Of a DNA stretch of 64,000 nt, positions 12,401 through 22,837 are shown piece by piece. The number at the start of each line of letters is the position of its first letter. Positions within the stretch are counted from its first letter, which is position 1. The notes beneath the pieces were generated by a model. That model was given only the letters and a program-made list of their open reading frames with translations, was not told the origin of the DNA and did no database searches. Source of the stretch: Eutreptiella sp. 'Long Island Sound 2002' (taxonomy: Eukaryota > Euglenozoa > Euglenophyceae > Eutreptiales > Eutreptiaceae); assembly GCA_964036045.1 (NCBI GenBank), contig OZ038378.1, forward strand, positions 172,057,285 to 172,121,284. The letters are read 5' to 3'. Made by a program: the position numbers and the translations under genes.

Positions 12401-12970
12401 CTCGGACAAAGCGAACGTCCCAAACGCTTGGAGGGGCCTTTTGAACCGCCCAGTCCTCGACCCTTTGTTTGTCAGCGGACACGCGTCCGTTTGAGTAGTG
12501 GTACCGCCCCGAACGCGGGTGCACCACTCTGGACCACCGGCGTACCAGGAGTTGAATCTGGAATTTCCTAAACAGGGGCCTGGTACCATTTTCACACACC
12601 GCTGTGCAACACACCATATCTGACACAATGTGACTGCATTGTGAGATAACAGCTCTGAATTTTTTTGAAGGACTTTTTGATCGGGTCTGTGACGGATGCT
12701 CCTTGTGAGGGGCGCTCCTCAAAGGTGCCCCTTAAAATTGAAATGGGGTCATTGGGGATTGCTCTGCATTTGGATGGGCTGAGGGTGACCGTCGTTTTGA
12801 TCTGGACGATCTGCAAATGAGTTGGCCTTGGGGCCAATCTTCGACAATCTGCACCACAGCCCCTCCCAACATGCACCAGACTACGGAACAATGCTGCCGC
12901 GTAGGGTAACCGCCAACGGGTGGTCTTTGACAACCCCCCTCCCCCCCCACCACCAAAGCTGAAGACCGCG
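9470..12970. other. intergenic, one weak exon candidate
   Basis: Mostly noncoding, with a G11 run at 12310-12320. The minus frame 10729-11016 has a hydrophobic segment (KLFCIFFTLWLVHVA) and a pyrimidine-rich acceptor-like site (CTTTCCCTCTCGCAG) before an ATGGAG. It could belong to a small membrane protein or be chance. At 12170-12260 there are GCCGTCGG-like words related to the 14.2-kb minisatellite. Confidence 0.35.
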
Positions 12971-12971
12971 T

Positions 12972-13480
12972 TTACGCAAACATTCCCTTCAGCGTATCCA
13001 TTCCCCCCTGTTTCAGTAGATTTTTCGCAAAGCCTTTTTCAGACCGCTCACAAGGATTTGACTTGGCGGATCTGGGTGAGCTTGACGACTTGGGTGACCT
13101 CGGAGACTTGGGAAACGTGGGGTTCGCGGTTCCCTGCGGGGTTTTGGGCGAACGAGGGGAGGCGGGCTGCGGTACCGCAGCCTCTCCGCACCAACCGCCC
13201 AATCCGAGGGACTCGACTCGCATCTCTCTGTACGCGGGCCAGGTCGGCTCCCCATCCGCCACCTCCTGCGCTGCCGCCACTCCGCATCCACTGCAGACCA
13301 CCGTTCGGCGCGTTTGATTGGTCTGGGACTTCTTCTCCATGAGGCCCCCGCAGCGGCAGCGCACACTGTACTTGATGCGCCCCCACATTGCGCTGCGGCC
13401 GACATTCCGACCCCCAGGACACTCCAGATTCCCGAAAAACGTGGGGAGGTACTGCGGATCAGTGATATGGCAGTCAAAAT
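12972..13480 (-). CDS. zinc-ribbon-like protein, terminal exon
   Basis: An acceptor (TCTTGTGTCCCACAG) at 13481-13490 precedes an open frame of about 169 residues ending with TAA at 12972. The first part is globular (ITDPQYLPTFFGNLECPGG), followed by a basic segment with paired cysteines (SVRCRCGG and VVCSGCG), which can form a Cys4 zinc-ribbon-like knuckle. The C-terminal third is a Ser/Pro-rich tail (FPKSPRSPKSSSSPRSAKS) with likely kinase sites and a basic end. The family was not recognised. Upstream exons probably lie at 13.5-14.1 kb on the same strand, where minus-strand frames look protein-like, but I could not join them reliably. Confidence 0.5.
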
Positions 13481-14172
13481 CTGTGGGACACAAGAGGGGC
13501 GCACGAGGGGTGAGCAGGCGGCCGCAGAGGAGGGGGACAGCAGGGCGCAGCAGGGGATCGGGTGGGCCACCATCTCAAGGATGGGGTGGTGGGCCGGCTC
13601 TGCAGCGATGTCTCCCGGTGGGAGGCCAGTTCTCGCGGGCTGCAGTGCAATGCCGGATCCCACAAACGCTTTCAAAATTCAAGCTGCTCTGTGTTTGCTT
13701 TGTCATGGCACGGCCGCCTGTGGGACCGGGTGGCTAGCGCTCAGAGGGCAGAGAACGGGACCGCGGGGCCGCGGGCACAGTACCGTCTGTCCCACCGATG
13801 CGCAAAGAGTGAATCCTGAACCCAACTCCCCCCGAAATCTCTGGAGTCACCACGGGGCTCCGGCGGTATTCAGTGGCAGGGCGGGCGTGGCCACCCACGC
13901 ACACCACGGGTGTCATGGAGGCCACTCCGCCTTTGTCGTTTGGCGTGGCACAAACGGCTATTCGGCCTGCAGTCCCGCACGTGCAGTACCAACACTACCC
14001 CACATTCTGGAGGGACGATGTTCCCAAGAGTGCTTGTACGCATTGCAGCGTCAGACACAATGGCAGTGTGCATGGTGTACTGGCCCAAACGCTGATACCA
14101 GTCATTTTTTAGTGGACAAGGTTTTTCTAATTAATAAATGTGGTCTTGGCCTAGTAGCACTTTGTCTCCAAG
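13481..14172 (-). other. probable intron and upstream exon zone
   Basis: Minus-strand frames at 13734-13925 and 13870-14088 contain protein-like segments (VVTPEISGGVGFRIHSLRIG; AIVSDAAMRTSTLGNIVPPE) and may be upstream exons of the zinc-ribbon-like gene. The boundaries are not resolved. Confidence 0.3.
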
Positions 14173-14311
14173 CGTCGTCGGTTACTCTCCAACCGTCGTC
14201 GTTTACTCTTCAACTTCCGTCAGTGAGCCTCTAACCGCCGTCGGTTATCCTGAAACCGCCGTCCGTTGCAATCCAACTGCCGTCGGTTACCCCTCAAGTG
14301 CCATCGGTTGG
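14173..14311. repeat. 21-bp minisatellite, about 6.6 copies
   Basis: Six consecutive 21-bp units plus 13 bases share the pattern CGCCGTCGGTTATCCTGAAAC with substitutions and no length change. The period is a multiple of three, so one plus-strand frame reads through as repeats around AVGYP; this is probably a repeat property rather than a gene. Confidence 0.85.
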
Positions 14312-15205
14312 AGCTGTGCAGATGTGGCTGACCACTGGACACTCCAGCTTTTTTTTTCTCATTAAGAAACGTCCTAACCGATACCTCTCTCAATCACTCG
14401 GTGGCCTCAGGACAGCACGTCGTGCAATTGGTGCATTCGGAGACGTAGTAATCAATGGCATCAGCGACGCCCTCTCTTCTGCAGTGCCCGCTCCACAGCG
14501 ACGTCGCTCGGTCTTTGCCCCTGAGGACTGGCACACTGCCAGGGCCTCTCTTTGTCTGACCCGACCCCAGCCTGTCCCGCCTTGCCACGCAGCATGCTCC
14601 CCTGCTAGCCCAACCTCCTCACCCCGCGCCTCAGTTGGGCACGATGACGGCGAAAAACAACAACAACGTCGGCATCCATTACACTGAACCCGGCGGTTGT
14701 AAGGCAGTCGACAAGCAACGGCGGTTGAAGGACTACCAAAGGCAGCTGGAGAACCATTGACAGCATTTGGAAGGGAAGAGGGCGGTCGTTAAGGGGGCAG
14801 TCTTGAGCGAGATAAAACAAAGAAAGAGATCGGGTCCTTGAAGCACGCCCTGGTCCAGTTTGGCACAGTCGGTCAGCACACGGCATTGCAAGGATCCTAC
14901 TCTGGTATACCCCCCAGGCGAAGGGCCCTGCAATGTCCGTCTGATCATGTTTGTCTGTTGTACAATGCAGCGCATATTAGGCACATTGAAGCGGAAAAGC
15001 CTCCGGATGCGAGTCCGAATAGCCAGCTTTGACCACCCCCCTCTCTGCAGGATTATCCATTCCGGCTGAGGGAGGGGGGGGGAGGGGTGCGGGGCGTACT
15101 GGAATCCTGCTCGGCGCAGGCGGAGGTGTGATCGCAGCTCCCTCGCTTGGCCACGCCTGTCTCAGATCCTTTGGTACCCGCCAGGGCAGGGGTTCGGGTC
15201 TCTTC
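14312..15205. other. no supported gene
   Basis: A plus-strand frame at 14298-14687 is Arg/Ala/Pro-rich and has no recognisable domain. G-rich runs near 15070-15090 interrupt the region. Confidence 0.35.
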
Positions 15206-16080
15206 TGGGCATATCTCTCTGGGACGTGCGGTTTCATGCCAACACGGAGCGTTTTCAGGGGTTGGTGCCTTTGTGGTCTCATTTGTGCCCGCTGAGTGTC
15301 CGGTTGGGGGGGGTATGTGGGGCATATTCGGAAAGCCCTTGAAAAGGGCTATTCGGAACACCCCAGGTTTGCATGCTGTGCTAACGACATGTTTGAGATT
15401 TTTCTCCGCTTTGGACAGTGCCTGTGTTGCCTGCTGCCTATTTTTGCTAACAGGCAGCCACCATGTCTTCATACAAATTCACACAACGTGCTGTTGCTTC
15501 CCCTGATGCGCCACTGAAACCTTTGGTGCGAAAAAGAGCGCGATCTGGGGGTGAAACTTGGGTGCAGGTGACGCGGCGGCCTGACTTGCGCGCCAAAAAG
15601 CCTCGTACCGGTGGGTCACAGCAGCCTGCATGCGCCCACACAGAGCACGACATTTTATCCACTACTGAGGCCGCGGCTTTTGCAGCCCAGTTTTGGGATA
15701 AAAAGATTCACCCCACCAAGGCTTCGCAACACGAATTTCTGGCAACCTGCATCGACGTCGATTTGGAGCAAGATGTGAAACACGCAGGTCGTCAGAAGTA
15801 CACCAGAAAAAGGGGGCACCAGGCAACGTACTTTGTACCCTACCGTGGGTCGCGTCGGCAAATTTGCAAGACACAGTTCTTGCATTATTTCAAAATTAGT
15901 CGCATCGTTGTGGAGTCTGTGGCCAAAGCCAAAGCAGCCGCGGCCGTTACCAACCCCCTGAGTCCCATGAAAAGCCCCCGGAAACAGGGAGCAGACAATG
16001 TACGTAAGTTGAGAAAAGTCTGAAAAAATGTGAAAACGCTCCGTGTTGGCATGAACCGGATGTCCCAGAGAGATATGCCA
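15206..16080 (+). mobile_element. 875-bp unit bounded by 50-bp inverted repeats
   Basis: The left arm (15206-15257) and right arm (16031-16080, inverted) share about 50 bases with a few changes, beginning GGCATATCTCTCTGGGAC and ending CACGGAGCGTTTTCA. The 186-codon ORF lies precisely between the arms. No target duplication was identified. The right arm continues outward into a tRNA-like head, so the arms may instead be two SINE fragments in opposite orientation. Confidence 0.45.
15463..16023 (+). CDS. hypothetical basic protein, possible transposase N-terminal region
   Basis: The ATG at 15463 sits in a good context (CCACCATGT). The 186-residue product is basic at its start (VRKRARSGGETW), then has a compact domain of about residues 65-150 with FAAQFWDKKIHPTKA and a RHxxxYF-like segment (ATYFVPYRGSRRQICKTQFL), and ends with a basic tail. 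The order Y-F ... R-x-I-C-K-x-x-F-L resembles the N-terminal part of some eukaryotic DDE transposon proteins; this is a weak, memory-based resemblance. No catalytic core is present, so it would be truncated. It lies wholly between the inverted repeats, which supports a mobile origin. Confidence 0.45.
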   Translation: MSSYKFTQRAVASPDAPLKPLVRKRARSGGETWVQVTRRPDLRAKKPRTGGSQQPACAHTEHDILSTTEAAAFAAQFWDKKIHPTKASQHEFLATCIDVDLEQDVKHAGRQKYTRKRGHQATYFVPYRGSRRQICKTQFLHYFKISRIVVESVAKAKAAAAVTNPLSPMKSPRKQGADNVRKLRKV

Positions 16081-16108
16081 ATTGCTCTACCACTGAACTA
16101 CCAAGCTC
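16031..16108 (-). repeat. tRNA-like SINE head
   Basis: The minus strand reads GTAGTTCAGTGGTAGAGC (a tRNA D-arm with A box) and about 30 bases later CCGGTTCATGCC (B-box-like). A standard anticodon stem does not form, so this is a tRNA-derived SINE or tRNA pseudogene rather than a working tRNA. Its 3' half is repeated at 15206-15257 on the other strand. Confidence 0.4.
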
Positions 16109-16112
16109 ATTT

Positions 16113-16511
16113 TGGGGGTGGGGGCTGGAGAATCGCATTAGGGGGTGGTGGGGCGGGCGGGCCATGAGCAACGGATACAGGACTCGCATACACCCCCGTG
16201 ACACAGGCATATGGTCATCGTCACCACTCTCAGTTCATTGTTTGCCCTGCTGCACTGCAGCACATATCAAATGAGGCCGAATGTTTCTTGGCCCGCTGTG
16301 GGGAATAGCATACACCCCCCCATTGGCTCGGTTAGGCAAGCATCCCATAAATACAAAAGGGGCAGGCGGGGGGGGGGGGGCGATCCGAAACATGTGGAAC
16401 ATGATTGAAATGCCTTTGCGTGGGCTTTGTGCGGTTTGTACAATTCCTACAAATTTGACGGCACACACGCACGCACAATGCAAAAGCTCCCAACACGAAC
16501 ACCCTGAGGGC

Positions 16512-16543
<32 letters not shown>

Positions 16544-17540
16544 AGCCCCCGTCACGGCCGGTTCCAGCTGTCCTGCCCCCGTTGGGCAGGGTTGGGGGCC
16601 GTTGCTACGCGGAGGATTACCGGCAGCCCACCAGGGGGGGGGGGGGGCAAGCCCAGGTGGGGCCATCGCACTGGCTTGCTATTAGCTTTCGGGTTAAGGT
16701 TCAAGGCCCACCTGTTTTGCATGTTCCTGTGTGCAACACATCCCGGCCTTTGCCTATACGTAACAGCGCGTTCGGCGCGCACGCACACATGATCGACGGG
16801 ACAAACAGGCAGCAGTCAAAGCCCCCCCCCCAAAAAAAAACACAAATTCTCGTCAGGTGCAGCGTCAAAACACAGGCATGTTGGGATGTTCGAGTGTCAG
16901 ACTTCTTGTGAGGCCAAGGCCCCTCAAAAGGTGATCATGGGAGGCGAATAGATGCCTTCCTGTCACAGGCTTGTAAAGAGGTGATACAAACACAGGCGCG
17001 CAGATACACAGACTTGATCGTCCACGCTCCATTCACAGCTTCACAGTTCCATCGGGCAAGCACCGGACGGGGAGCATACGGATGTGCCCATGTGCAAGGT
17101 CGTAGGCCACGCTTGTGGAAGCAATGTGGACGGGAAAGGAGTGGGCTGGGTGGCCTTTAGTGCGACGGCGGCCACTGCACCGGGATGCGGTGGAGGAGAT
17201 AAGAACGGTGCGGTGCAGCCCTGTGCAGCCGGGACAAACACCGGGGGTTGAAATGAGTAGTTCATCCGGAGCGCTGAGGGTGGCACCTGGGGAAGGGTGA
17301 GGAGATGAGCAACCACCAGGGTGGGGCTACAACATGGGATATGAGCAAGATGGGGGGGGGGGGGGCTCAGGTTTGGATGCAGACTCGCCCCCCACGAAAT
17401 GCTGGCCAAAGGTCCCCTGATGGGGGGGTTTGGGGGTTCGGGAGGGGCAATTTGGGGAGGGGGGCTGGGGGGCAAGAATTGGTTAATCACAGGCTCCTCT
17501 TACTTCCCCTTGCCCTCCCTCTGACCATACAATCACCCTA
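16113..17540. other. intergenic with poly-G tracts
   Basis: No gene was supported. G14 at 17352-17365 and G-rich sequence to 17470. The long frames here read through homopolymers and have biased Pro/Gly composition. Confidence 0.4.
16509..16541. repeat. CA microsatellite
   Basis: About 16 CA units, flanked within 150 bp by G runs at 16368-16380 (13) and 16634-16647 (14). Confidence 0.95.
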
Positions 17541-17542
17541 AC

Positions 17543-17885
17543 CAGGATTGAATATTGGGACCGAGCTGGTGGGGCAAGGAACATCGCCTAGGAGATTTCA
17601 AAGACAAATGAGGTACGCACTAGAAAGTGGATGAGAGCGGCTCAAAAGGCGCTCAAAACGAGCTGTATTCATCCACTTGGGTCAAAAATGTGTTTTTCCA
17701 AAAATGATCCTAGAGCATTTGGGGTGCCTAAACAAGTGAAATGAGTACATTTTGAGCCCATTGCAAGCCATTTTGGCCACTCCAAAGTCACAAAATGCCT
17801 TGAAAATGGGCCATTTTAGGACCAAAAATCAGTTGGAAATGGATCTAAAATGTGTTTTTCCAAAGATACTTTTGGACTATTTGGG
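17543..17885 (+). repeat. dispersed repeat head joined to inverted satellite modules
   Basis: The first about 145 bp (GATTGAATATTGGGACCGAG...) match repeats starting near 19013 and 25373 at over 90% by eye. From about 17690 to 17885 the sequence is the reverse complement of satellite modules found at 25.67-25.88 kb (shared words GCCATTTTGGCCACTCC and CTTTGGACTATTTGG). The join between head and inverted modules is a rearrangement relative to the 25-kb copy. Confidence 0.75.
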
Positions 17886-19012
17886 CTACACCCCTTTCAG
17901 CCATCCATTCCATTTCAAATGCACACCCTGACGTCACTGACTCTACGATGTTGAATCTGTCTGGTGCTTTCTCGAGCCGTCTGTCTCAGGGTTTCACACA
18001 CAGCCTTGTATCAATCATGTTTTCTGCATGTTGTGTGCCTAACAGCGGGGGCGCACCGTGCGCTGTGCCCGCGCTGTGCGAAAAGTCAGCTGTTTTTCAC
18101 CACCGGTAGCCAAGGGTCCCAGGGTCCTGAATTCTGCACCCTGCAGCCCCTGCTGGTACACCAGGGATTTTTTGTTTCAGTCTCATGCTTGCCATGGGTC
18201 CCAGGGTCCTGAATTCTGCTGTTTTGAATGGATCATGCACGCTTCTGTAGGTGGGTAGTTTTCAGGGGTGTTCCCCGGATAAACGTAACAATTGACGCTA
18301 CGCGCACGCTGTGCCCGCATTGTGCCCGCGCTGTGCGAAAACGCCCCCAGCGACATCAAGGGGGGCCCTGTCCTGGGGTGTCACCTGCATTGTGTACCTG
18401 TTTGCCATGGAAAGTGGAGTGGTCCTGCACGGTGGTACTGGTGTGCCTCCGGTGGACTGGAGGCAATGCAGCGTGGAAAGCAACTGCAGCACTCGGGTGG
18501 TTGTTGTCCCATGAGGCGCTATGAGACAACACTTGAGTGCCTGATCATACAATTTCCCGCCCAGTAGGTTTTGGTGGTTTTGGGCTGCAAACTGCTGGTT
18601 CAGACCATCGGGGTATGATCAGATGACCATTTGCTTGCTGCTCTCTTGGTGCTCCTTGGGACCTTCCGTGAAGGTTTATCTTAGAGCGTGGATGCCGTGT
18701 CATCTCCCAAAAAGTTGCGCACCGTGCGCCTATCACAGACCCTGCATGGCCCTGCAAATGTTGCTCCCCGGGAGGACTGACTCCATGGGTCCCAGGACGT
18801 GGACTACCCCCCCCCCCCCCTCCAAGGGCAGTTAGCTGTCAAAGGTGGCAGCCTCAGGACTCTATCGGCGCCAAAGGTGCCCAACGCTCCACGGCGCCCG
18901 AACGGAATTTTTGTCTACTTTGCACGCCAACACTATCCTTAAACACAACCCTACCCCTAACACCCACCCCAACCCTGAGCCTAGTCCTAACACTACCCCT
19001 ACACCTAATCAC
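17886..19012. other. intergenic
   Basis: No gene was supported. The phrase GGTCCCAGGGTCCTGAATTCTG is repeated at 18114 and 18197, and GTGCCCGCGCTGTGCGAAAA at 18064 and 18322, showing local duplication. C14 run at 18807-18820. A run of CCTAAC-like words at 18935-19005 resembles degenerate telomere-type sequence. Confidence 0.4.
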
Positions 19013-19313
19013 GATTGAATATTGGGACCGAGCTGGTGGGGCAAGGAACATTGTCTTGGAGACTTCAACGACAAATGAGGTACGCACTAGAAAGTGGATG
19101 AGAGCGGCTCAAAAGGCGCTCAAAACGAGCTGTATTCATCCATTTGGGCACTACAACTGGACTGGGATCATTTTTGGAAAACCATGGTGTTGACCCGTTT
19201 TTGAGCCCTTTGTGGTCCCAAATTGGCCCATTTTCAAGGCCCTTTCGGCCTTGAGAGGGGCCAAAATTGCTCAAAATGGGCTCAAAATGGGCTCATTCCA
19301 CTTGTTTGTGCAC
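19013..19313 (+). repeat. dispersed repeat, second copy
   Basis: About 300 bp nearly identical to 25373-25673, from GATTGAATATTGGGACC to CTTGTTTGTGCACCCC. It ends there, whereas the 25-kb copy continues into more satellite modules. Confidence 0.85.
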
Positions 19314-20496
19314 CCCCCTAGCAAAATGCCTGGAAATGGTGTGCACTATTGAATATTGATGTGTAACACTTGATGATCCGGTACCCCGTGGCCCTGTGTT
19401 ATATTTCCCAGCAAACAAGGCTCTCTGGTCTTCAGCAAACGTTTTCAGGACATGCGAGATGCAAGGGCGTTGATGGAAAGCAGGGCCATAGACGGGATAC
19501 ATGTAATGCACAGTATGAGTGCTGGGCAGACGCAGGACCCACCAGGGGGTGCGCGTAATGTGGGCGCTGGGTGCTGGGAGCGGAGCCATCAGAGCAGAGG
19601 CAGAGCCCCCCCCTAGTGCAAGCACACTGAAAGTCAGGAAAATGGGGTCCTGTGCTTAGACCTGCCCATGCTTCACCCTGACCACAACTGTCGCAACAGG
19701 CACCAGAACACAATGTGCAGGCAAATTTCAGCATAGTCTGGAAGTCCTCACTGTCCATCTGGGGCACCAGGAGCTGTGGAATAGAAGCCCTTTCCAACCT
19801 TGCGCCTCGTCTTAAACGATTGCACATGCTTGCCCTTTAACCATGGCCGAAAATCAAATCCAAACAAACAGCATTGGGTTGCAGTTGTGAGCAGAATGCT
19901 GGCATGAGGAGGAGCAGCTACCACAACCATGATCCAGCCCCCCTTTCCCTCAATCGGAGCACAATGGCATCACCAAGAAAACGAAGGTCAGACGGGTCCC
20001 GTGTTTGGCCATAAAACGACGATGGTCGTCACCCTCCAGAATCACTCTAGCATTCCATCAGTACCTCATGTATCACGCGGCGGAGCCATAGCTTGGCCAT
20101 AAACCAGTGGAAAGTCCAGCGACAGGTCCCCACCAACAGACCTATTCATGGATCATGCGGCGAAGCTGCGACACACATTGTCCGTGCATATCAGCAAGGA
20201 GCCATCAGGCGCCACACCAATTGTTTATCTGTGTTCCGGGTGTTGGGTCAGCATCAGGTCCCTCACCAACCTGACCTTACTCCCCCGGGCCTCTTGCGGC
20301 GGGTGTCACTGACATCCGTGCTGAAGCCGTCACTATCACTGTCCCCCAGCCCCCACAGCCAAGTGTCACTGATATCTGTGCTGTACTGTGCCCCACCATC
20401 TGAGCTGCCCGCCTCTGAGTCGCAGTCCCCACTGCCAGTGGACGCTGCCTCCCTGGGGTCGCTCAAGCCGCCATCCCCCAAATCCACATCTGACGT
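19314..20496. other. intergenic
   Basis: No gene was supported. Long minus-strand frames near 19432-19827 are Cys-rich without a recognisable pattern. Confidence 0.35.
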
Positions 20497-21027
20497 CTAT
20501 CGCCCTTCCCCTGGTTCTTGCATGAGCTGCAGGCCCAGCTCTTCCCACTCCGCTACTCGTCGCCGTTTCGACAGGGGCAACAAGTTGTTCAGATGCAGTT
20601 GCCTGCCCTGCTCCGCCAACTCATCTGCTACCTCATTTCCCAGCGCGTTGAGATGTGACGGAACCCACCTGAGCTGCAGCTTGTCCCCCGCCCCCTCCCG
20701 CAGCCACAGGATGTGTCCCCAGAGGTCCCGGTGCCCTACCTCCCCCGACGACATGCACCACCCGTGTCGCCTCCATTTCCCCGACCACTCTGTAATTCCC
20801 TTGTAAACATACTCGGAATCAAGAACCACAATTAGCCTCTCACCCTCTCACCTACTCAGGATCGCATGCAACACCCCCCTCAGTTCGCTTCAACTTATGC
20901 TCTGCCGCTCTGAGGCCGGAACATGTGCCGTGTGGTTGCGGCTGTGTCCCGTCCCATACCAAACCCCATACCCTGCTTGCATCCACCCCCAAACCCGCTT
21001 CGCGGAACCGTCAGTATACACCACCAC
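20497..21027 (-). pseudogene. RNase H type I domain, two in-frame stops
   Basis: The minus strand encodes an RNase HI fold in one frame: VVVYTDGSAK with the first catalytic Asp, SELRGVLHAIL with the Glu, VLDSEYVYKG with the second Asp, DLWGHILWLRE, and WVPSHLNALGNEVADELAE with His and the last Asp. TGA codons interrupt it at 20890-20892, just before SELRG, and at 20848-20850, between LSR and EGERL. Both could arise from CGA by one C-to-T change. Such domains occur as cellular RNase HI and at the end of many non-LTR retrotransposon polyproteins. The decay and lack of introns favour a retroelement remnant. No reverse transcriptase is visible just upstream. Confidence 0.8.
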
Positions 21028-21486
21028 CCCACCCTGTGACTGCAACGTGGTCAGCTTGCTCATCAATTATCCCTGTAACTCCCCCACTTTGCTTCCTTCG
21101 CCGACAGCTGCGTTTTCTGCGCTGCCGGTTTGGCTGCTGTGGTCGGCGCAGGAGGCACCCGTTGGAACATGGTGCGGGAGTCGTACCAGCCCTGCAATTG
21201 GGGGGGGGGGGGGGGCGCCCGAGCGATCTCCGGACTCCAGCAAACCATCACTCCCATGCCCAGCCTGCAAGCGCATCCCTTCTGGCTAGTGGGGGTTCAC
21301 CCCGGACACCCAGGGAAAAGGTTTAGCCTGCCGTTTCCTACCCAACCACAGACTTGAAAAAGACTAGGGACCGTTGATCAGCAGCGTTGATGCACAACCA
21401 CTGAGACACGCGCCCCTGGTACAGAGCTATGAGGAGTGTTGCGGGCGGGTGGGTGGAGTATAGTGGATATGGTGAAATTTTTTTAC
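21028..21486. other. intergenic, G16 tract
   Basis: G16 at 21200-21215. No additional retroelement domain was recognised upstream of the RNase H on the minus strand. The part from about 21338 is downstream of, and probably intronic to, the F-box exon. Confidence 0.35.
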
Positions 21487-21646
21487 CTGGTGCCAGCATG
21501 AAGGAAGCTGTGATGCGGATCCCTATCAGGGCTTGGTGGTTGCAACACTGGCGCTTGAAGGCGTGGTTCACTCTACAGCAGGCCACAAGGCTACGGTAAT
21601 CCAAGAACGCCAGGGTGTAGTCAAGCAGCTCAACAGGCAGAAACAT
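21487..21646 (-). CDS. F-box protein, first exon
   Basis: The ATG at 21646 lies in a strong context (GCCACCATGT) and is followed at once by an F-box-like helix set: LPVELLDYTLAFLDYRSLVA and CCRVNHAFKRQ. F-box domains bind Skp1 in SCF ubiquitin ligases, and the substrate-binding region should lie in later exons. A donor (CAG|GTAAAA) ends the exon at 21487, after 53 codons plus one base. The frame itself continues to 21338 but becomes unlike protein after the donor. Downstream exons should lie left of 21.4 kb on the minus strand; none was identified, and the RNase H remnant occupies part of that interval. Confidence 0.55.
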
Positions 21647-21949
21647 GGTGGCAAACAGAACCTGTAGGGGACGCTGCAGAATGCAGCCCAGAAAATCGGC
21701 AAAACACAGGAATCAGGCGCTCAAGTGCCTGAGAAGACATTTCCTTCACACAACGGCACAAACTTTGGTGGATGATACACCACAGGTTGAATTTATTTTG
21801 CTGTGCACACTGCGTTGTACGCAAGCCACACAACACCCATGCAACAAAACACAAAGAGAGATGAGACGGGAACAAGGAATGCACACACTTTGCGTCACTC
21901 TTGTTCAGAAAGATGACCGCCAAACTGATGCAAGCATGAGATACTAACC

Positions 21950-22110
21950 ATCTCCACCTCAAAAACAACACAATTGGGGGGGGGGGAAGAGGACCACTAA
22001 CAGTGTATTTATATGCATGCACCAAAAATTGAACCCATGACATCTTAATCTTCGGCAGCTAGGGACCATACCATTGGTGACTCAACTACCGTCCTGCATC
22101 TAATTGGAAC
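21950..22110 (-). repeat. tRNA-like SINE candidate
   Basis: The minus strand contains CATGGGTTCAATTTTTGG (B-box-like T arm, about 22027-22044) preceded about 45 bases upstream by GACGGTAGTTGAGT (A-box-like). A full cloverleaf does not form. G9-G10 tract at 21976. Confidence 0.3.
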
Positions 22111-22336
22111 AGATGACTCGTGGTCTGCACTCAACGTTGAAAAACAATCACTGACCTACTTGGTCTCCACTTGGTCTCGGCCATGTGGCACTATCTTGGG
22201 TCCTTGGGTTGGCTGAGCCAGGATTCCTGGGCCCCGAGGAGCTCTAAGAGGAAGTAGAAATAGAGCTTGAACTTGAGATGGAACTAGCCACCTGTTACAC
22301 AACGTCAAAGGGCATACATCACCCCTGCCATATCGG

Positions 22337-22707
22337 GTGAAAATGAAATGGCCATGTAACTGTCTCGGGGAGAACGGAAATGGCCGCATAACTCTTGCTG
22401 GCTCACGGGAAAATGAAATGGCGAGGAAACCTCCACTGTCTCGGGGAACTGTGAAATGGCTGCATACCTGCTTACACAACCCATGATGCCTCAAGGAGAA
22501 ATCAAATGGCTTTGCAAACCCTACCGTCTCCAAGAAAATGAAATGGTTCAGTGACTCTTGCTGTCATGGGGACAAATGGAATGGCTACGTAACCCCTGCT
22601 GCCTTGGGGGAAAATGAAATGGATGCATGGCCCCTGCTGTCTCGGGGAAACAGGAAATGGCTGCGTAACCCCTACCGGCTCGGGGAAAAGTGAAATGCCC
22701 TGGGGGC
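22337..22707 (+). repeat. 37-bp minisatellite, about nine degenerate units
   Basis: Units follow AAAATGAAATGG-CTGCGTAACCCCTGCTGTCTCGGGG, typically 37-38 bp, with the anchors AAATGG and CTCGGGG recurring. One unit is longer by an insertion (22452-22500). Related single units occur near 3.2 kb and 6.7 kb. Confidence 0.8.
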
Positions 22708-22737
22708 CACAGGCACAATGGCTCAAAAACCGAATGG

Positions 22738-22740
<3 letters not shown>

Positions 22741-22768
<28 letters not shown>
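22741..22768. repeat. CA microsatellite
   Basis: About 14 CA units, followed 50 bp later by C17 at 22821-22837, the longest homopolymer seen in the window. Confidence 0.95.
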
Positions 22769-22837
22769 TACGGACCCGTGCTTTCACGCCTGCGGGTATT
22801 GAAGTCTAGAAATCTTCCAGCCCCCCCCCCCCCCCCC

